A stretch of DNA of 64,000 bases from Syntrophobotulus glycolicus DSM 8271 (GTDB lineage Bacteria; Bacillota; Desulfitobacteriia; Desulfitobacteriales; Syntrophobotulaceae), in assembly GCF_000190635.1 (NCBI RefSeq), contig NC_015172.1, forward strand, positions 992,001 to 1,056,000. Direction: 5' to 3'. The first letter of the stretch is position 1. Each line of letters opens with the position of its first letter. The notes under the pieces are model-generated. The model was not told the origin of the DNA, ran no database searches, and saw only the letters and a list, made by a program, of their open reading frames with translations. Below are positions 16,002 through 24,300 of this stretch, piece by piece. The position numbers and the translations under genes are program-made.

Positions 16002-17336
16002 ATGGAACGATTTATTCTAAACGATCTGCTCAAATGGAAAGACTCCAAATATCGCAAGCCTCTGATCTTAAAGGGCGTACGCCAGGTGGGCAAGACTTGG
16101 ATATTGAAAGAATTCGGCAGAAAATATTATGAGAATGTCGCCTATTTTAATTTCGATGAAAATGAGGAGTACAGGCAGTTTTTTGAAACAACTAAGGATG
16201 TCAATCGCATATTGCAAAACCTTGTTTTTGCAAGCGGTCAGACAGTCGTGCCCGAAAAAACCCTGGTGATCTTTGATGAGATACAAGAGTGTCCCAATGT
16301 GATTAATTCATTAAAGTATTTTTGCGAAAATGCAAGTGAGTATCATGTTGCCTGCGCCGGTTCGCTGCTGGGCATTGCTCTGGCAAAGCCATCCTCTTTT
16401 CCTGTGGGCAAGGTGGATTTTATGGATATCAGCCCCATGACTTTCACCGAATTCCTGCTTGCCAACGGCGACGGGAATCTTGTGGAGTATCTGAGCTGTA
16501 TTGAAAACGTTTCGCCGATACCGGATGCCTTTTTCAATCCCTTATATGAAAAAATGAAAATGTATTTTGTTACAGGCGGTATGCCGGAGTCAGTCAAAAT
16601 GTGGACGCAAGAAAGAAATACAGAAATGATGCAAGCTGCCTTACTCAACATCATCAATGCTTATGAAAGAGATTTTGGCAAACATCCTGACCCAAAGGAG
16701 TTTCCAAAAATATCGCTGCTTTGGAAGTCCATCCCCTCGCAGCTTTCCAAAGAAAACAAAAAATTTATCTACAAAGCAGCCAAAGAAGGTGCTCGGGCCA
16801 GAGAGTATGAAGATGCGCTGCAATGGCTGGTGGACGCACAGCTGGTACGAAAAATTTACCGAAGCGGTGCTCCTGGCCTGCCTATTTCCGCCTATGATGA
16901 CCTGACGGCGTTCAAACTTTATCTTATAGATGTTGGGTTGCTGCGCCGGCTGGCATTGCTTGCTCCATCCGCTTTTTCGGAAGGCAACAGACTGTTTGCT
17001 GAGTTTAGAGGCGCTCTCAGTGAAAACTATGTCCTGCAGGCTTTACAAAATCAATTTGAAGCCACACCCCGATACTGGTCTGTCTTGAATCCATCCTATG
17101 AGGTTGATTTTCTCATTCAGAGGGAAAACGATATTTTCCCTGTTGAGGTCAAGTCTGAGGACAATGTGGAGAGCGCCAGCCTGAAAAAATTTAAGGAAAG
17201 ATTCAGAGACAAAGTCAAACTGCGGATCCGTTTCTCTCTTAATAATCTTAAGCTGGATAACGATCTGCTGAACATTCCTCTTTTTATGGCGGACTATACA
17301 GATAAATTAATCGGTCTGGCGCTGAAACATGGTTAA
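16002..17336 (+). CDS. AAA_14/DUF4143 ATPase
   Basis: A 444-residue protein of the widespread AAA_14 plus DUF4143 family. The N-terminal ATPase has Walker A GVRQVGKT (about residues 25-32), Walker B LVIFDEIQE and sensor region CAGSLLGIAL. The C-terminal DUF4143 domain ends with a nuclease-like pattern EVDFLI followed by FPVEVKSED, resembling the D-ExK core of PD-(D/E)XK enzymes. GGAGGT precedes ATG 16002. The role of these proteins is not established; they are common in anaerobe and archaeal accessory regions. It stands alone, convergent with the GNAT gene. Confidence 0.88.
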   Translation: MERFILNDLLKWKDSKYRKPLILKGVRQVGKTWILKEFGRKYYENVAYFNFDENEEYRQFFETTKDVNRILQNLVFASGQTVVPEKTLVIFDEIQECPNVINSLKYFCENASEYHVACAGSLLGIALAKPSSFPVGKVDFMDISPMTFTEFLLANGDGNLVEYLSCIENVSPIPDAFFNPLYEKMKMYFVTGGMPESVKMWTQERNTEMMQAALLNIINAYERDFGKHPDPKEFPKISLLWKSIPSQLSKENKKFIYKAAKEGARAREYEDALQWLVDAQLVRKIYRSGAPGLPISAYDDLTAFKLYLIDVGLLRRLALLAPSAFSEGNRLFAEFRGALSENYVLQALQNQFEATPRYWSVLNPSYEVDFLIQRENDIFPVEVKSEDNVESASLKKFKERFRDKVKLRIRFSLNNLKLDNDLLNIPLFMADYTDKLIGLALKHG

Positions 17337-17409
17337 GCTCTATGCTCCCGAAGCAGTAAAAAATAATTTATGATGCTCAACCTTCCGGTGTCAAGCTGGG
17401 GCAAACTGC

Positions 17410-17922
17410 CTATAGTATAAGACGATAAAGAAGATGAGGGATGTCTCTATTTTTATCACGTCTAATAAACTGCTTGGTTACGGACATGCCAAGTCTTTCA
17501 GCCACTTTTCTTGAAGCCGTATTCTCCGGTCGAATTTGCGCTGTAATTTCATTTAGATGCAAAATATTAAAAGCATAATCAATACAAGCAGAAGCGGCTT
17601 CAAAGGCATACCCATTTCCCCAGTATGATTTTTGATAAATATAGCCAATGCCGACATATTTTTCATCATCTGCTTGTTCAGAAATTAACCCGGTGACTCC
17701 AATTAACTGATCAGACGCTTTTTCTATCACTGCCCAGTAACGATAACCGTCCCTATGATACCTTATCATATTTTCGTCAATCCACTGCACTACTTCCTCA
17801 TCAGAAAAGGGATGCTCCCAAGCATACATGACATCAATATCCTGCAAAATTGAGCAGACCGAACGATAATCATCTGTTTGTAGTTTTCGCAGGAACAAAC
17901 GTGGTGTTCTTAAAATGATCAT
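17410..17922 (-). CDS. GNAT-family N-acetyltransferase (RimJ/RimL-like)
   Basis: A 170-residue Acetyltransf_3-type GNAT enzyme that would transfer an acetyl group from acetyl-CoA to an amino group. It opens MIILRTPRLFLRKLQTDDY, has the acetyl-CoA loop QKSYWGNGYAFEAA (Q/RxxGxG/A-like) and ends with the ENTASRKVAERLGM motif of RimJ/RimL proteins. ATG 17922 is chosen for AGGAG 10 bases upstream; the open frame runs on to 17979. Substrate not predictable. The gene stands alone. Confidence 0.88.
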   Translation of the reverse strand: MIILRTPRLFLRKLQTDDYRSVCSILQDIDVMYAWEHPFSDEEVVQWIDENMIRYHRDGYRYWAVIEKASDQLIGVTGLISEQADDEKYVGIGYIYQKSYWGNGYAFEAASACIDYAFNILHLNEITAQIRPENTASRKVAERLGMSVTKQFIRRDKNRDIPHLLYRLIL

Positions 17923-18100
17923 ACCAAAATTTCTCCTGCCAAATATATTTGACGCACCTTCTGCGCGAATGATGAACATTGATAAATTCTTGTTTTTCTA
18001 TCCTTATGACCGATTGGATTCAAGTCCATAATATCATGCTTTGTCGCCCATTCCCAAAAGATATCTCACTCCCTTCTCCACGGTATCATAGGGATATTTT

Positions 18101-18403
18101 CTAAACCGTGGTGAAGTGGGCGGTATGTATCGGCAGACAGTGGGTATTCGCTGTCTGCCGTTGCCGTTTTATGCGACGCTTTCGGAAGACCTCGTTCGGG
18201 ATTTTGCCAAGGACATTATCTTCATACAGCCTTTTGAATAATGTGCTCAACTCAGTGGCCCGCCACTTGAGCATCTCCAGCTCACGCTCGGTGCGGGCAA
18301 TCCCACGGCGGATTTCAACACCGTTCTTTTGGGTGATGTGCTTGGCGAAAAGCAGTTCATTCTGCCTTGCGAAGTGGGTCACCCTGCGGAGATCGTCCAG
18401 CAA
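18101..18403 (-). pseudogene. serine recombinase fragment (DUF4368-linker region)
   Basis: About 75 residues (LRRVTHFARQNELLFAKHI, then EIRRGIARTERELEMLKWR, then LSTLFKRLYEDNVLGKIPNE) match the region before the zinc ribbon/coiled coil of large serine recombinases that mobilise clostridial Tn4451/Tn1549-like elements. The catalytic N-terminal domain and the C-terminus are missing, and the reading becomes unrelated basic sequence after NEVFRK. A stop codon lies directly upstream in frame. It marks the left edge of the GC-rich block at 18.1-26.2 kb as former mobile DNA. Confidence 0.7.
18131..18160. repeat. perfect 10-bp inverted repeat
   Basis: CGGCAGACAG and CTGTCTGCCG flank a 10-base loop within the broken recombinase tail. 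It may be a terminator stem or an element end; there is only a short T-run (TTTT) beyond it. Confidence 0.5.
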
Positions 18404-18469
18404 TCACTCTTGACGGCTATGCGGAGCTGCGCATACAATTAAGGTGTAAAAGTTTTTCGGAGGACGGTT

Positions 18470-18676
18470 ATGGAATATATTACGGTACGGGAAGCGGCAA
18501 AAAAATGGAAGGTTTCGGAACGCCTGGTGCAGCAGTATTGCATCTCAGGACGCATCGAGGGGGCTAAGAAGTTTGGTGTTTCATGGGCCATTCCGGAATG
18601 TGCCCAAAAGCCCGCCGACCCACGCAAATATAGACGAACAGGAGGTGGCGGCTACGACAACAGCAACAACAAATGA
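18470..18676 (+). CDS. small helix-turn-helix DNA-binding protein (excisionase-like)
   Basis: A 68-residue protein beginning MEYITVREAAKKWKVSERLVQQYC, a MerR/excisionase-type winged HTH in which an N-terminal tyrosine-rich strand is followed by the helix pair and SWAIPE. Such proteins are frequent in clostridial conjugative elements as excisionases or small regulators. GGAGG precedes ATG 18470 by 6 bases. Its end overlaps the sigma-factor gene in another frame, so it probably starts the sigma operon. Last residues are low-complexity. Confidence 0.75.
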   Translation: MEYITVREAAKKWKVSERLVQQYCISGRIEGAKKFGVSWAIPECAQKPADPRKYRRTGGGGYDNSNNK

Positions 18677-19217
18677 AGCGCTCTACGCCGCCTATCTCGG
18701 CGGCGACGGCAATGCGCTGCGCATTCTCATGGAACGCCACGGCAACGCTTTGACGCTCTATATTAACGGCTACATACACGACATTCACGAATCCGAGGAT
18801 TTGATGATCGAAGCCTTTTCCCGCATGGTGGCCGCAAAGCCCCGGCTTGTGGAAAACGGATTTAAGGCATATCTGTATAAAACGGCCCGTAATCTTGCCC
18901 TGCGCCATGCGAATAAACGCCGCCACTCCTGCTTTAGTCTTGAGGATTTAGAGAACGAACCGGAAAGCAGGCTGCTGGTGGAAGCGGTTTTGCAAACCGA
19001 AGAACAAAACCGCATCCTGCGTCAGTGCATGGAGCAGATTAACCCGGATTACCGGGAGGCATTGTACCTTCTGTATTTTGAAAATATGAGCTATGCGCAG
19101 GCGGCACAGGTCATGGGAAAAACCACAAAGCAAATCGATCATTTGCTGGGGCGGGGCAAGAAAGCCCTTCGCCCGCTATTGGAACAGGAGGGGATTACCG
19201 ATGCGCAGTACCGATGA
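18645..19217 (+). CDS. ECF-like RNA polymerase sigma factor
   Basis: About 190 residues. Region 2 is visible as HESEDLMIEAFSRMVA and FKAYLYKTARNLALRHANKR, region 4 as NPDYREALYLLYFENMSYAQ then QAAQVMGKTTKQIDHLLGRG. The N-terminal part (NEALYAAYLGGDGNALRILM) is typical of a clostridial sigma group found beside small membrane proteins and large surface proteins. The start is uncertain: GTG 18645 is the only in-frame choice near AGGAGG, though the spacing is poor. It overlaps both the upstream HTH gene and the downstream membrane protein gene. It probably directs transcription of its own operon and perhaps of the surface protein at 21311 (inference). Confidence 0.85.
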   Translation: MAATTTATTNEALYAAYLGGDGNALRILMERHGNALTLYINGYIHDIHESEDLMIEAFSRMVAAKPRLVENGFKAYLYKTARNLALRHANKRRHSCFSLEDLENEPESRLLVEAVLQTEEQNRILRQCMEQINPDYREALYLLYFENMSYAQAAQVMGKTTKQIDHLLGRGKKALRPLLEQEGITDAQYR

Positions 19218-19554
19218 ACGGGCCGCCGCCGTGGAAAGGCGAGTAAAGGAATTGGCACGGCAAAAGAAACAGCGGCAAAGCCGGTATCTCGGCCTGTCCG
19301 CTGCCGCTGCCTGTCTGCTTGTCGTCGTGGGGATGGGCGCTGCCATGCCCGGTATCATGGCGGGGCTTTCTCAGGGGGACTATACAAACACCGGCATGAT
19401 GGCAAGTATTTTTTATGAGGGCGGTGCCCTTGGCTATGTGCTCATCGGCCTGCTGGCCTTTGCCCTCGGCGTGTGCCTGACCGTCCTTTGCTTCCTTCTG
19501 CGCCGTGGGAGCCATCGGGATAAGGCGGATGAGAACGATGACCGAAACAATTGA
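19201..19554 (+). CDS. small two-helix membrane protein, putative sigma-factor partner
   Basis: A 117-residue protein: a very basic cytoplasmic N-terminus of about 35 residues (VERRVKELARQKKQRQSRY), one helix, a short exposed segment with YTNTGMMASIF, a second helix (GYVLIGLLAFALGVCLTVLC) and a charged tail. AGGAGGGG precedes ATG 19201, which overlaps the sigma gene end. It is clearly paralogous to the protein at 20985-21314. Position next to a sigma factor suggests an anti-sigma or membrane tether, but no known anti-sigma domain is recognised. Confidence 0.75.
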   Translation: MRSTDERAAAVERRVKELARQKKQRQSRYLGLSAAAACLLVVVGMGAAMPGIMAGLSQGDYTNTGMMASIFYEGGALGYVLIGLLAFALGVCLTVLCFLLRRGSHRDKADENDDRNN

Positions 19555-20194
19555 TGCTTCCATCCGGCTTTCGACCATTGACAATGCTATTCAGCTTGCG
19601 GTCATGGCGGGCTGCGGTATTTACGCCGCCGTGCTTTTTCTCCGGCGTAAGGAGCAGACGTGGTTTTTGCTCACCTGCTTTTACGGCGCTTTCGCCCTTG
19701 GCCTGATTTACTGGCTTTTGTTCCTTGTGTTCCGCTCGGATGTGCCGAGGCTTTCCCCTGTGTCGGATTTAAGCTGGCTGGCAAGCGTGTTGTTTCTGCT
19801 GGTGCTGCAAACGACGATTCGCCTGCCGGAAGAAAGGGCGTACCGGCCTCCCCTGGCATGGGCTGTTCCTGCCTTCTGCGCGGTCATGGGCCTCTATTTT
19901 TTTCAGTGGGGCGACTATTTCCTGAATATTTTGTGGGAGGTGCTGTTGGGCATATGTGGGTACTCCGCCCTGCGGGGGCTGCTGTTTGCCCGCCGCCAAA
20001 GCGGTGGGTTGCGTAGCCGTCAATATTTCCATGGTGCGGTTTTGGCATTTGTCCTGCTGGAGCATGGCCTTTGGGTTGCCTCCGGTCATTGGCAGGGCGG
20101 CACCCTTTTAAACCCTTACTATTGGTTTGACTTTCTCCTGAGCGCCACGTTTTTCACCTTCCTGCCGACGCTGAAAAAGGCGGTGACGGAGTGA
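19538..20194 (+). CDS. polytopic membrane protein of unknown function
   Basis: A 218-residue protein of about seven predicted helices (for example IQLAVMAGCGIYAAVLFL, FYGAFALGLIYWLLFLVF, HGAVLAFVLLEHGLWVASG). I do not recognise a family. It overlaps the preceding gene by 17 bases and the PrsW-like gene by 4 bases, so it is translationally tied to both. ATG 19538 follows AAGGCGG; ATG 19529 is possible. It may be a sensor or partner for the adjacent membrane protease, which is only positional inference. Confidence 0.7.
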   Translation: MTETIDASIRLSTIDNAIQLAVMAGCGIYAAVLFLRRKEQTWFLLTCFYGAFALGLIYWLLFLVFRSDVPRLSPVSDLSWLASVLFLLVLQTTIRLPEERAYRPPLAWAVPAFCAVMGLYFFQWGDYFLNILWEVLLGICGYSALRGLLFARRQSGGLRSRQYFHGAVLAFVLLEHGLWVASGHWQGGTLLNPYYWFDFLLSATFFTFLPTLKKAVTE

Positions 20195-20826
20195 TCTATA
20201 TTGAGAACGTCTTTATCTGCATTGCCGCCCCCCTGCTGGTCGCCATGCTGTGCGCGGGAAAGCGCAGCCGCCCGGCCTTTGTCTTCCTGCTTGCGGGAAT
20301 GGGAGGCTGCCTTTTGTCCGCCTATATCAACACCTTTTTTGCAAGGCTTTACGGTGCGGACATCACACAGGCCACGGTGGAGCTTGCCCCGGTGATCGAG
20401 GAAACGATGAAGCTCCTGCCCCTGCTCTTTTTCCTGCTGGTGTTTGAACCGGCGAGGCGGGAGGCGCAAAGCGCCATCCTTTTTGTGGCGGCGGGCTTCG
20501 CCACCTTTGAAAACGTCTGCTACCTCATCGAAAACGGTGCGTCGCAGCTTTGGTTTCTGCTGATGCGCGGCTTCGGTACGGGCGCGATGCATATCGTCTG
20601 CGGGGCCATCGTGGGTTACGGTCTTTTGTATGTATGGAAACGCCCGTGGCTAAAGGTGGCGGGAACCTTCGGGCTTTTGTGCATTGCCATGACCTTTCAC
20701 TCCATTTTCAATCTGCTTTTGAGCGTGGGGGGCGCCGCGCAGACGGTGGGGCTGCTGATCCCGATCCTCACTGTTTTATCCGGCGTTATCATTACAAAGC
20801 TGCTGCGGCCCAAGCTGCCGGAGTAA
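20191..20826 (+). CDS. PrsW-family intramembrane metalloprotease
   Basis: A 211-residue protein with about seven helices and the PrsW (M82) motifs in order: EETMK (EExxK) near residue 70, FATFENVCYL, GTGAMHIVCGAIVGYG and FHSIFN (HxxxN). PrsW in Bacillus subtilis cuts the anti-sigma factor RsiW. Here the gene sits three genes after a sigma factor and is coupled to it, so a role in releasing that sigma factor from a membrane partner, or in processing the paralogous small membrane proteins, is plausible but not shown. A strong terminator follows. Confidence 0.82.
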   Translation: MIYIENVFICIAAPLLVAMLCAGKRSRPAFVFLLAGMGGCLLSAYINTFFARLYGADITQATVELAPVIEETMKLLPLLFFLLVFEPARREAQSAILFVAAGFATFENVCYLIENGASQLWFLLMRGFGTGAMHIVCGAIVGYGLLYVWKRPWLKVAGTFGLLCIAMTFHSIFNLLLSVGGAAQTVGLLIPILTVLSGVIITKLLRPKLPE

Positions 20827-20845
20827 GCGGCAAACAGCATCCTCG

Positions 20846-20872
20846 GAGCTGCCGAAAGGCGGCTCTTTTTTT
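20846..20872 (+). terminator. terminator of sigma-PrsW operon
   Basis: GAGCTGCC-GAAA-GGCGGCTC (one G-U pair, GNRA tetraloop) followed by seven T, 20 bases after the PrsW-like stop. Confidence 0.85.
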
Positions 20873-20984
20873 GCGCCAAAAAATATTTTCAACTTTATTT
20901 CATTTTAGGTGGGGAGTTTTTGCGTTTTATGTATCTCAGTAAGTAGAAAGACTTTTAGGCGTCTTTTGGGAAGGCGGCTTATTC
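20873..20984 (+). promoter_or_regulatory. promoter region of surface-protein operon
   Basis: AT-rich stretch with a GGGGAG...TTTTGCGTTTTATGTATCTC block between the terminator and the ATG at 20985. No good sigma-A promoter is seen, which leaves room for recognition by the sigma factor at 18645. That is inference. Confidence 0.35.
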
Positions 20985-21314
20985 ATGTACGATACGGAAA
21001 CGCGGGTAGCAATGGTAGCGCAGCGCGTGAACGTGCTGCACAGGAAACGGGAAAAACGCCTGAGCGAGGCGCTGTCCGCACTGTGTCTGATGCTGACAGG
21101 CAGCCTTGTAGGGGCAATCGGCGCATTGGGCGGCCGGGGGCAAGGCAGTGTGACCGGATTGTACGGCGCAACGATGCTGTTTGAGGACGCGGGCGGCTAT
21201 GTGCTGGTGGGCGTGATCGCCTTTGCCGCGGCGGTAGCGATTACGGTGCTGTGCATCCACTATCGGGAAAAGAGAAAGAAAATATGCGATAAGACGGAGG
21301 ATGATCAGAAATGA
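20985..21314 (+). CDS. small two-helix membrane protein, paralogue of 19201-19554
   Basis: A 109-residue protein with the same plan as the one at 19201: basic N-terminal segment (VAQRVNVLHRKREKRLSEAL), a helix, a short exposed stretch containing GLYGATMLFEDAGG, a second helix (YVLVGVIAFAAAVAITVLC) and a charged tail. It is coupled to the giant surface protein by a 4-base overlap (ATGA). The pair of paralogues, one next to the sigma factor and one next to the surface protein, suggests matching roles such as sensor and target, or two anti-sigma-like tethers. No known family is recognised. Confidence 0.75.
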   Translation: MYDTETRVAMVAQRVNVLHRKREKRLSEALSALCLMLTGSLVGAIGALGGRGQGSVTGLYGATMLFEDAGGYVLVGVIAFAAAVAITVLCIHYREKRKKICDKTEDDQK

Positions 21315-24300
21315 AAAAAAGAATGTTAAGCCTGCTGCTGGCGGTGGCAATGGTTGTGACCCTGCTGCCGGTTACGGCGTGGGCGGAGGAAGTTTCTCCG
21401 GTACAGGAAAGCGGCGAGGTCTCTGCGCCTGTCATTGGAGAGAGTATTGCAACCGACAGCAATGCCGGTAAACATACAGTTTCGGAGAATACGCTGTCCG
21501 TCAGCGTAAGCAGCGTGACCGACAGCGGAGCGGAGCTTGCCTTTACCAGCAGCGTGGACGGAACTGTATCCTATCTGGTGCAGAAGTCCGACGAGGCGGC
21601 GCCGGACGAAGCGGCTGTTCTGGCAGGAAAAACCGTTGCGGCAACCACGGGAGCCGCCATAACCGCTGAGCTGACAGGGCTGACGGCGGAAACGGACTAC
21701 ACCGTTTACGCTCTGCTGGAAAGCGGCAGCGGGAGCCGTTCAGCCCTCGCTTCGGCACAGTTTACAACAGAGGCGGCAACGCCCCTGCTGTTAAGGGCTG
21801 GCCGGGCAGCGGGTACTACTCCTTATGTGGATGAGCACGGAGTGGAACACACCGAGACCGCGACAGAAATTTCGAGCGCAACCACAGGGCTGAATGACAC
21901 CACAACCGGTGGCTGGTATGTGGTCAGTGGCAACGTGTCCACGGGAACCCTTACCGTAAACGGCGACGTCAAGCTGATTCTGGCAGACGGTGCATCCCTG
22001 ACAGTTACGGGAAGCGGAACAAAGGCGGGAGTCCTCGTCAATGAAGGGAATAGCTTGACAATTTACGGCCAGGTAATGGGCACAGGCAGACTGGATGCTA
22101 TGGGCGGCGACAGCGGGGCAGGTATTGGTACAGACAAGGACGGTGCTTTAGCTGCCGGTATCGTTAATATCTATGGCGGTACAGTCATTGCCAGGAGCGG
22201 GGGAGGGGTTTACGGCAGTGCAGGCATCGGAGGAGGCCACGACAGCAGCGGCGGTACAGTCAACATTTATGGAGGAAGTGTCACAGCCACGGGAGAAAAA
22301 GGTGGTGCAGGTATTGGAGGAGGCAACCTAGGCAGCGGCGGCAGCGTCAATATCTATGGGGGGACGGTCACAGCCACGGGAGGAACTTACGGCGCTGGGA
22401 TTGGCGGGGGCTACTTAGGCAACAGTGGCATGTATGGCAACGGCTGTACGGTCAATATCTATGGGGGAACAGTCAAAGCCACGGGAGGCTCCACCGGTGC
22501 GGGGATTGGCGGGGGCTACCACGGCAATGGCGGCAGCGTCAATATCCATGGAGGGTGGGTCGAAGCTACGGGAGGAACTTACGGCGCTGGGATTGGCGCC
22601 GGCCAAGGCGGCAGTGGCGACATCGTCAAGATCACCGGCGGCACGGTTACAGCCGCAGGGGGATCCGCCAGTGTAGATATCGGCGGCACAAATGGCACCA
22701 TCACCATCACCGGCGGCACGGTGACCGCCTCCAGATTTTCCTCCGCTGATACTGCTGCGCCAACCATTCAGAGTGTTTCCCCCAATGACGCCGGCGCAGC
22801 TATCAGCGGGAATCTTGCGATTGCCTTCAGCGAAGCAATGATGCCGTCCGTGGGGATAATCTCCTTAGACAACGGTGTTGGAGCATTGACCGGAGGCAGT
22901 TGGGACACAGACAGGAAGGTGTATACAGTTCCTTATTCCAGCCTTACCCGCAGTACGGAATATATCGTCTCAATCTCCGGCTTTTACGATGTAGCGGGCA
23001 ATGCGATGACAGCCGACGCTTCGCATCGCTTTACAACAGAACCAGAGCCTGACACGACAAATCCTACCGTGGCAAGCGTTGCCCCAAGCGGAGCGAATGC
23101 CCCCATCAGCGGGAATATGACCGTTACCTTCAGTGAGGCCATGAACACCTCGGCAGGCACCGTGTCCCTTGACGGGGGAATTACTTCTCTGACGGGCGGC
23201 AGTTGGACTGTAGGCAGTACAGTCTACACGGTGCCTTACGCACTGCTCGGCTACAGTACGGAATATACTCTGTCGATCTCCGGGTTTGAGGATACGGCGG
23301 GGAATCCCATGACAGCCGACAATTCCCATAGCTTTACAACAATAACTGCGCCTGACACGACCAGTCCCACCGTGATAAATGTCACGCCGAGCGGTGTGGA
23401 TACTGCCATCGGCGGAAATATTGTGATCACGTTCAGCGAAGCCATGAATACCTCGGCGGGCACCGTGTCCCTTGACGGAGGTGCAACTTCTCTGGCGGGC
23501 GGCAGTTGGACGGTGGGCGGTACCGTTTACACAGCGCCTTACTCACTGCTCGGCTACAGCACGGCATATACTCTGTCGATCTCCGGGTTTGAGGATGTGG
23601 CGAGCAATCCCATGACGGCCAACACTTCCCATAGCTTTACAACCATAGCGGAGCCTGACACGACCAGACCCACCGTAGTAAGTGTCACTCCCAATGGTAC
23701 AAATACTGCCATCAGGGGAAATATTATCATCACGTTCAGCGAAGCAATGAACACCTCGGCAGGCACCGTGTCCCTTGACGGGGGAATTACTTCTCTGACG
23801 GGCGGCAGTTGGACGGTAGGCAATACCGTCTACACGGTGCCGTACTCACTGCTCGGCTACAGCACGGCATATACTCTGTCGATCTCCGGGTTTGAGGATA
23901 TGGCAGGCAATACCATGACGGCCGACATTTCCCATAGCTTTACAACAATAACTGCGCCTGACACGACCAGTCCCACCGTGATAAATGTCACGCCGAGAGG
24001 TGTGGATACTGCCATCGGCGGAAATATTGTGATCACGTTCAGCGAATCCATGAACACCTCGGCGGGCACCGTGTCCCTTGACGGGGGAATTACTTCTCTG
24101 ATGGGCGGCAGTTGGACGGTGGGCAGTACCGTCTACACAGTGCCATACGCACGGCTCGGCTACAGTATGGAATATACCCTGTCGATCTCCGGGTTTGAGG
24201 ATACGGCGGGGAATCCCATGACTGCGGATACCTCACATCGCTTTACCACTGTGGCAGAGCCGCGGACTCCTTCCGTTTCAGCCAATACACTGACTGTAAA

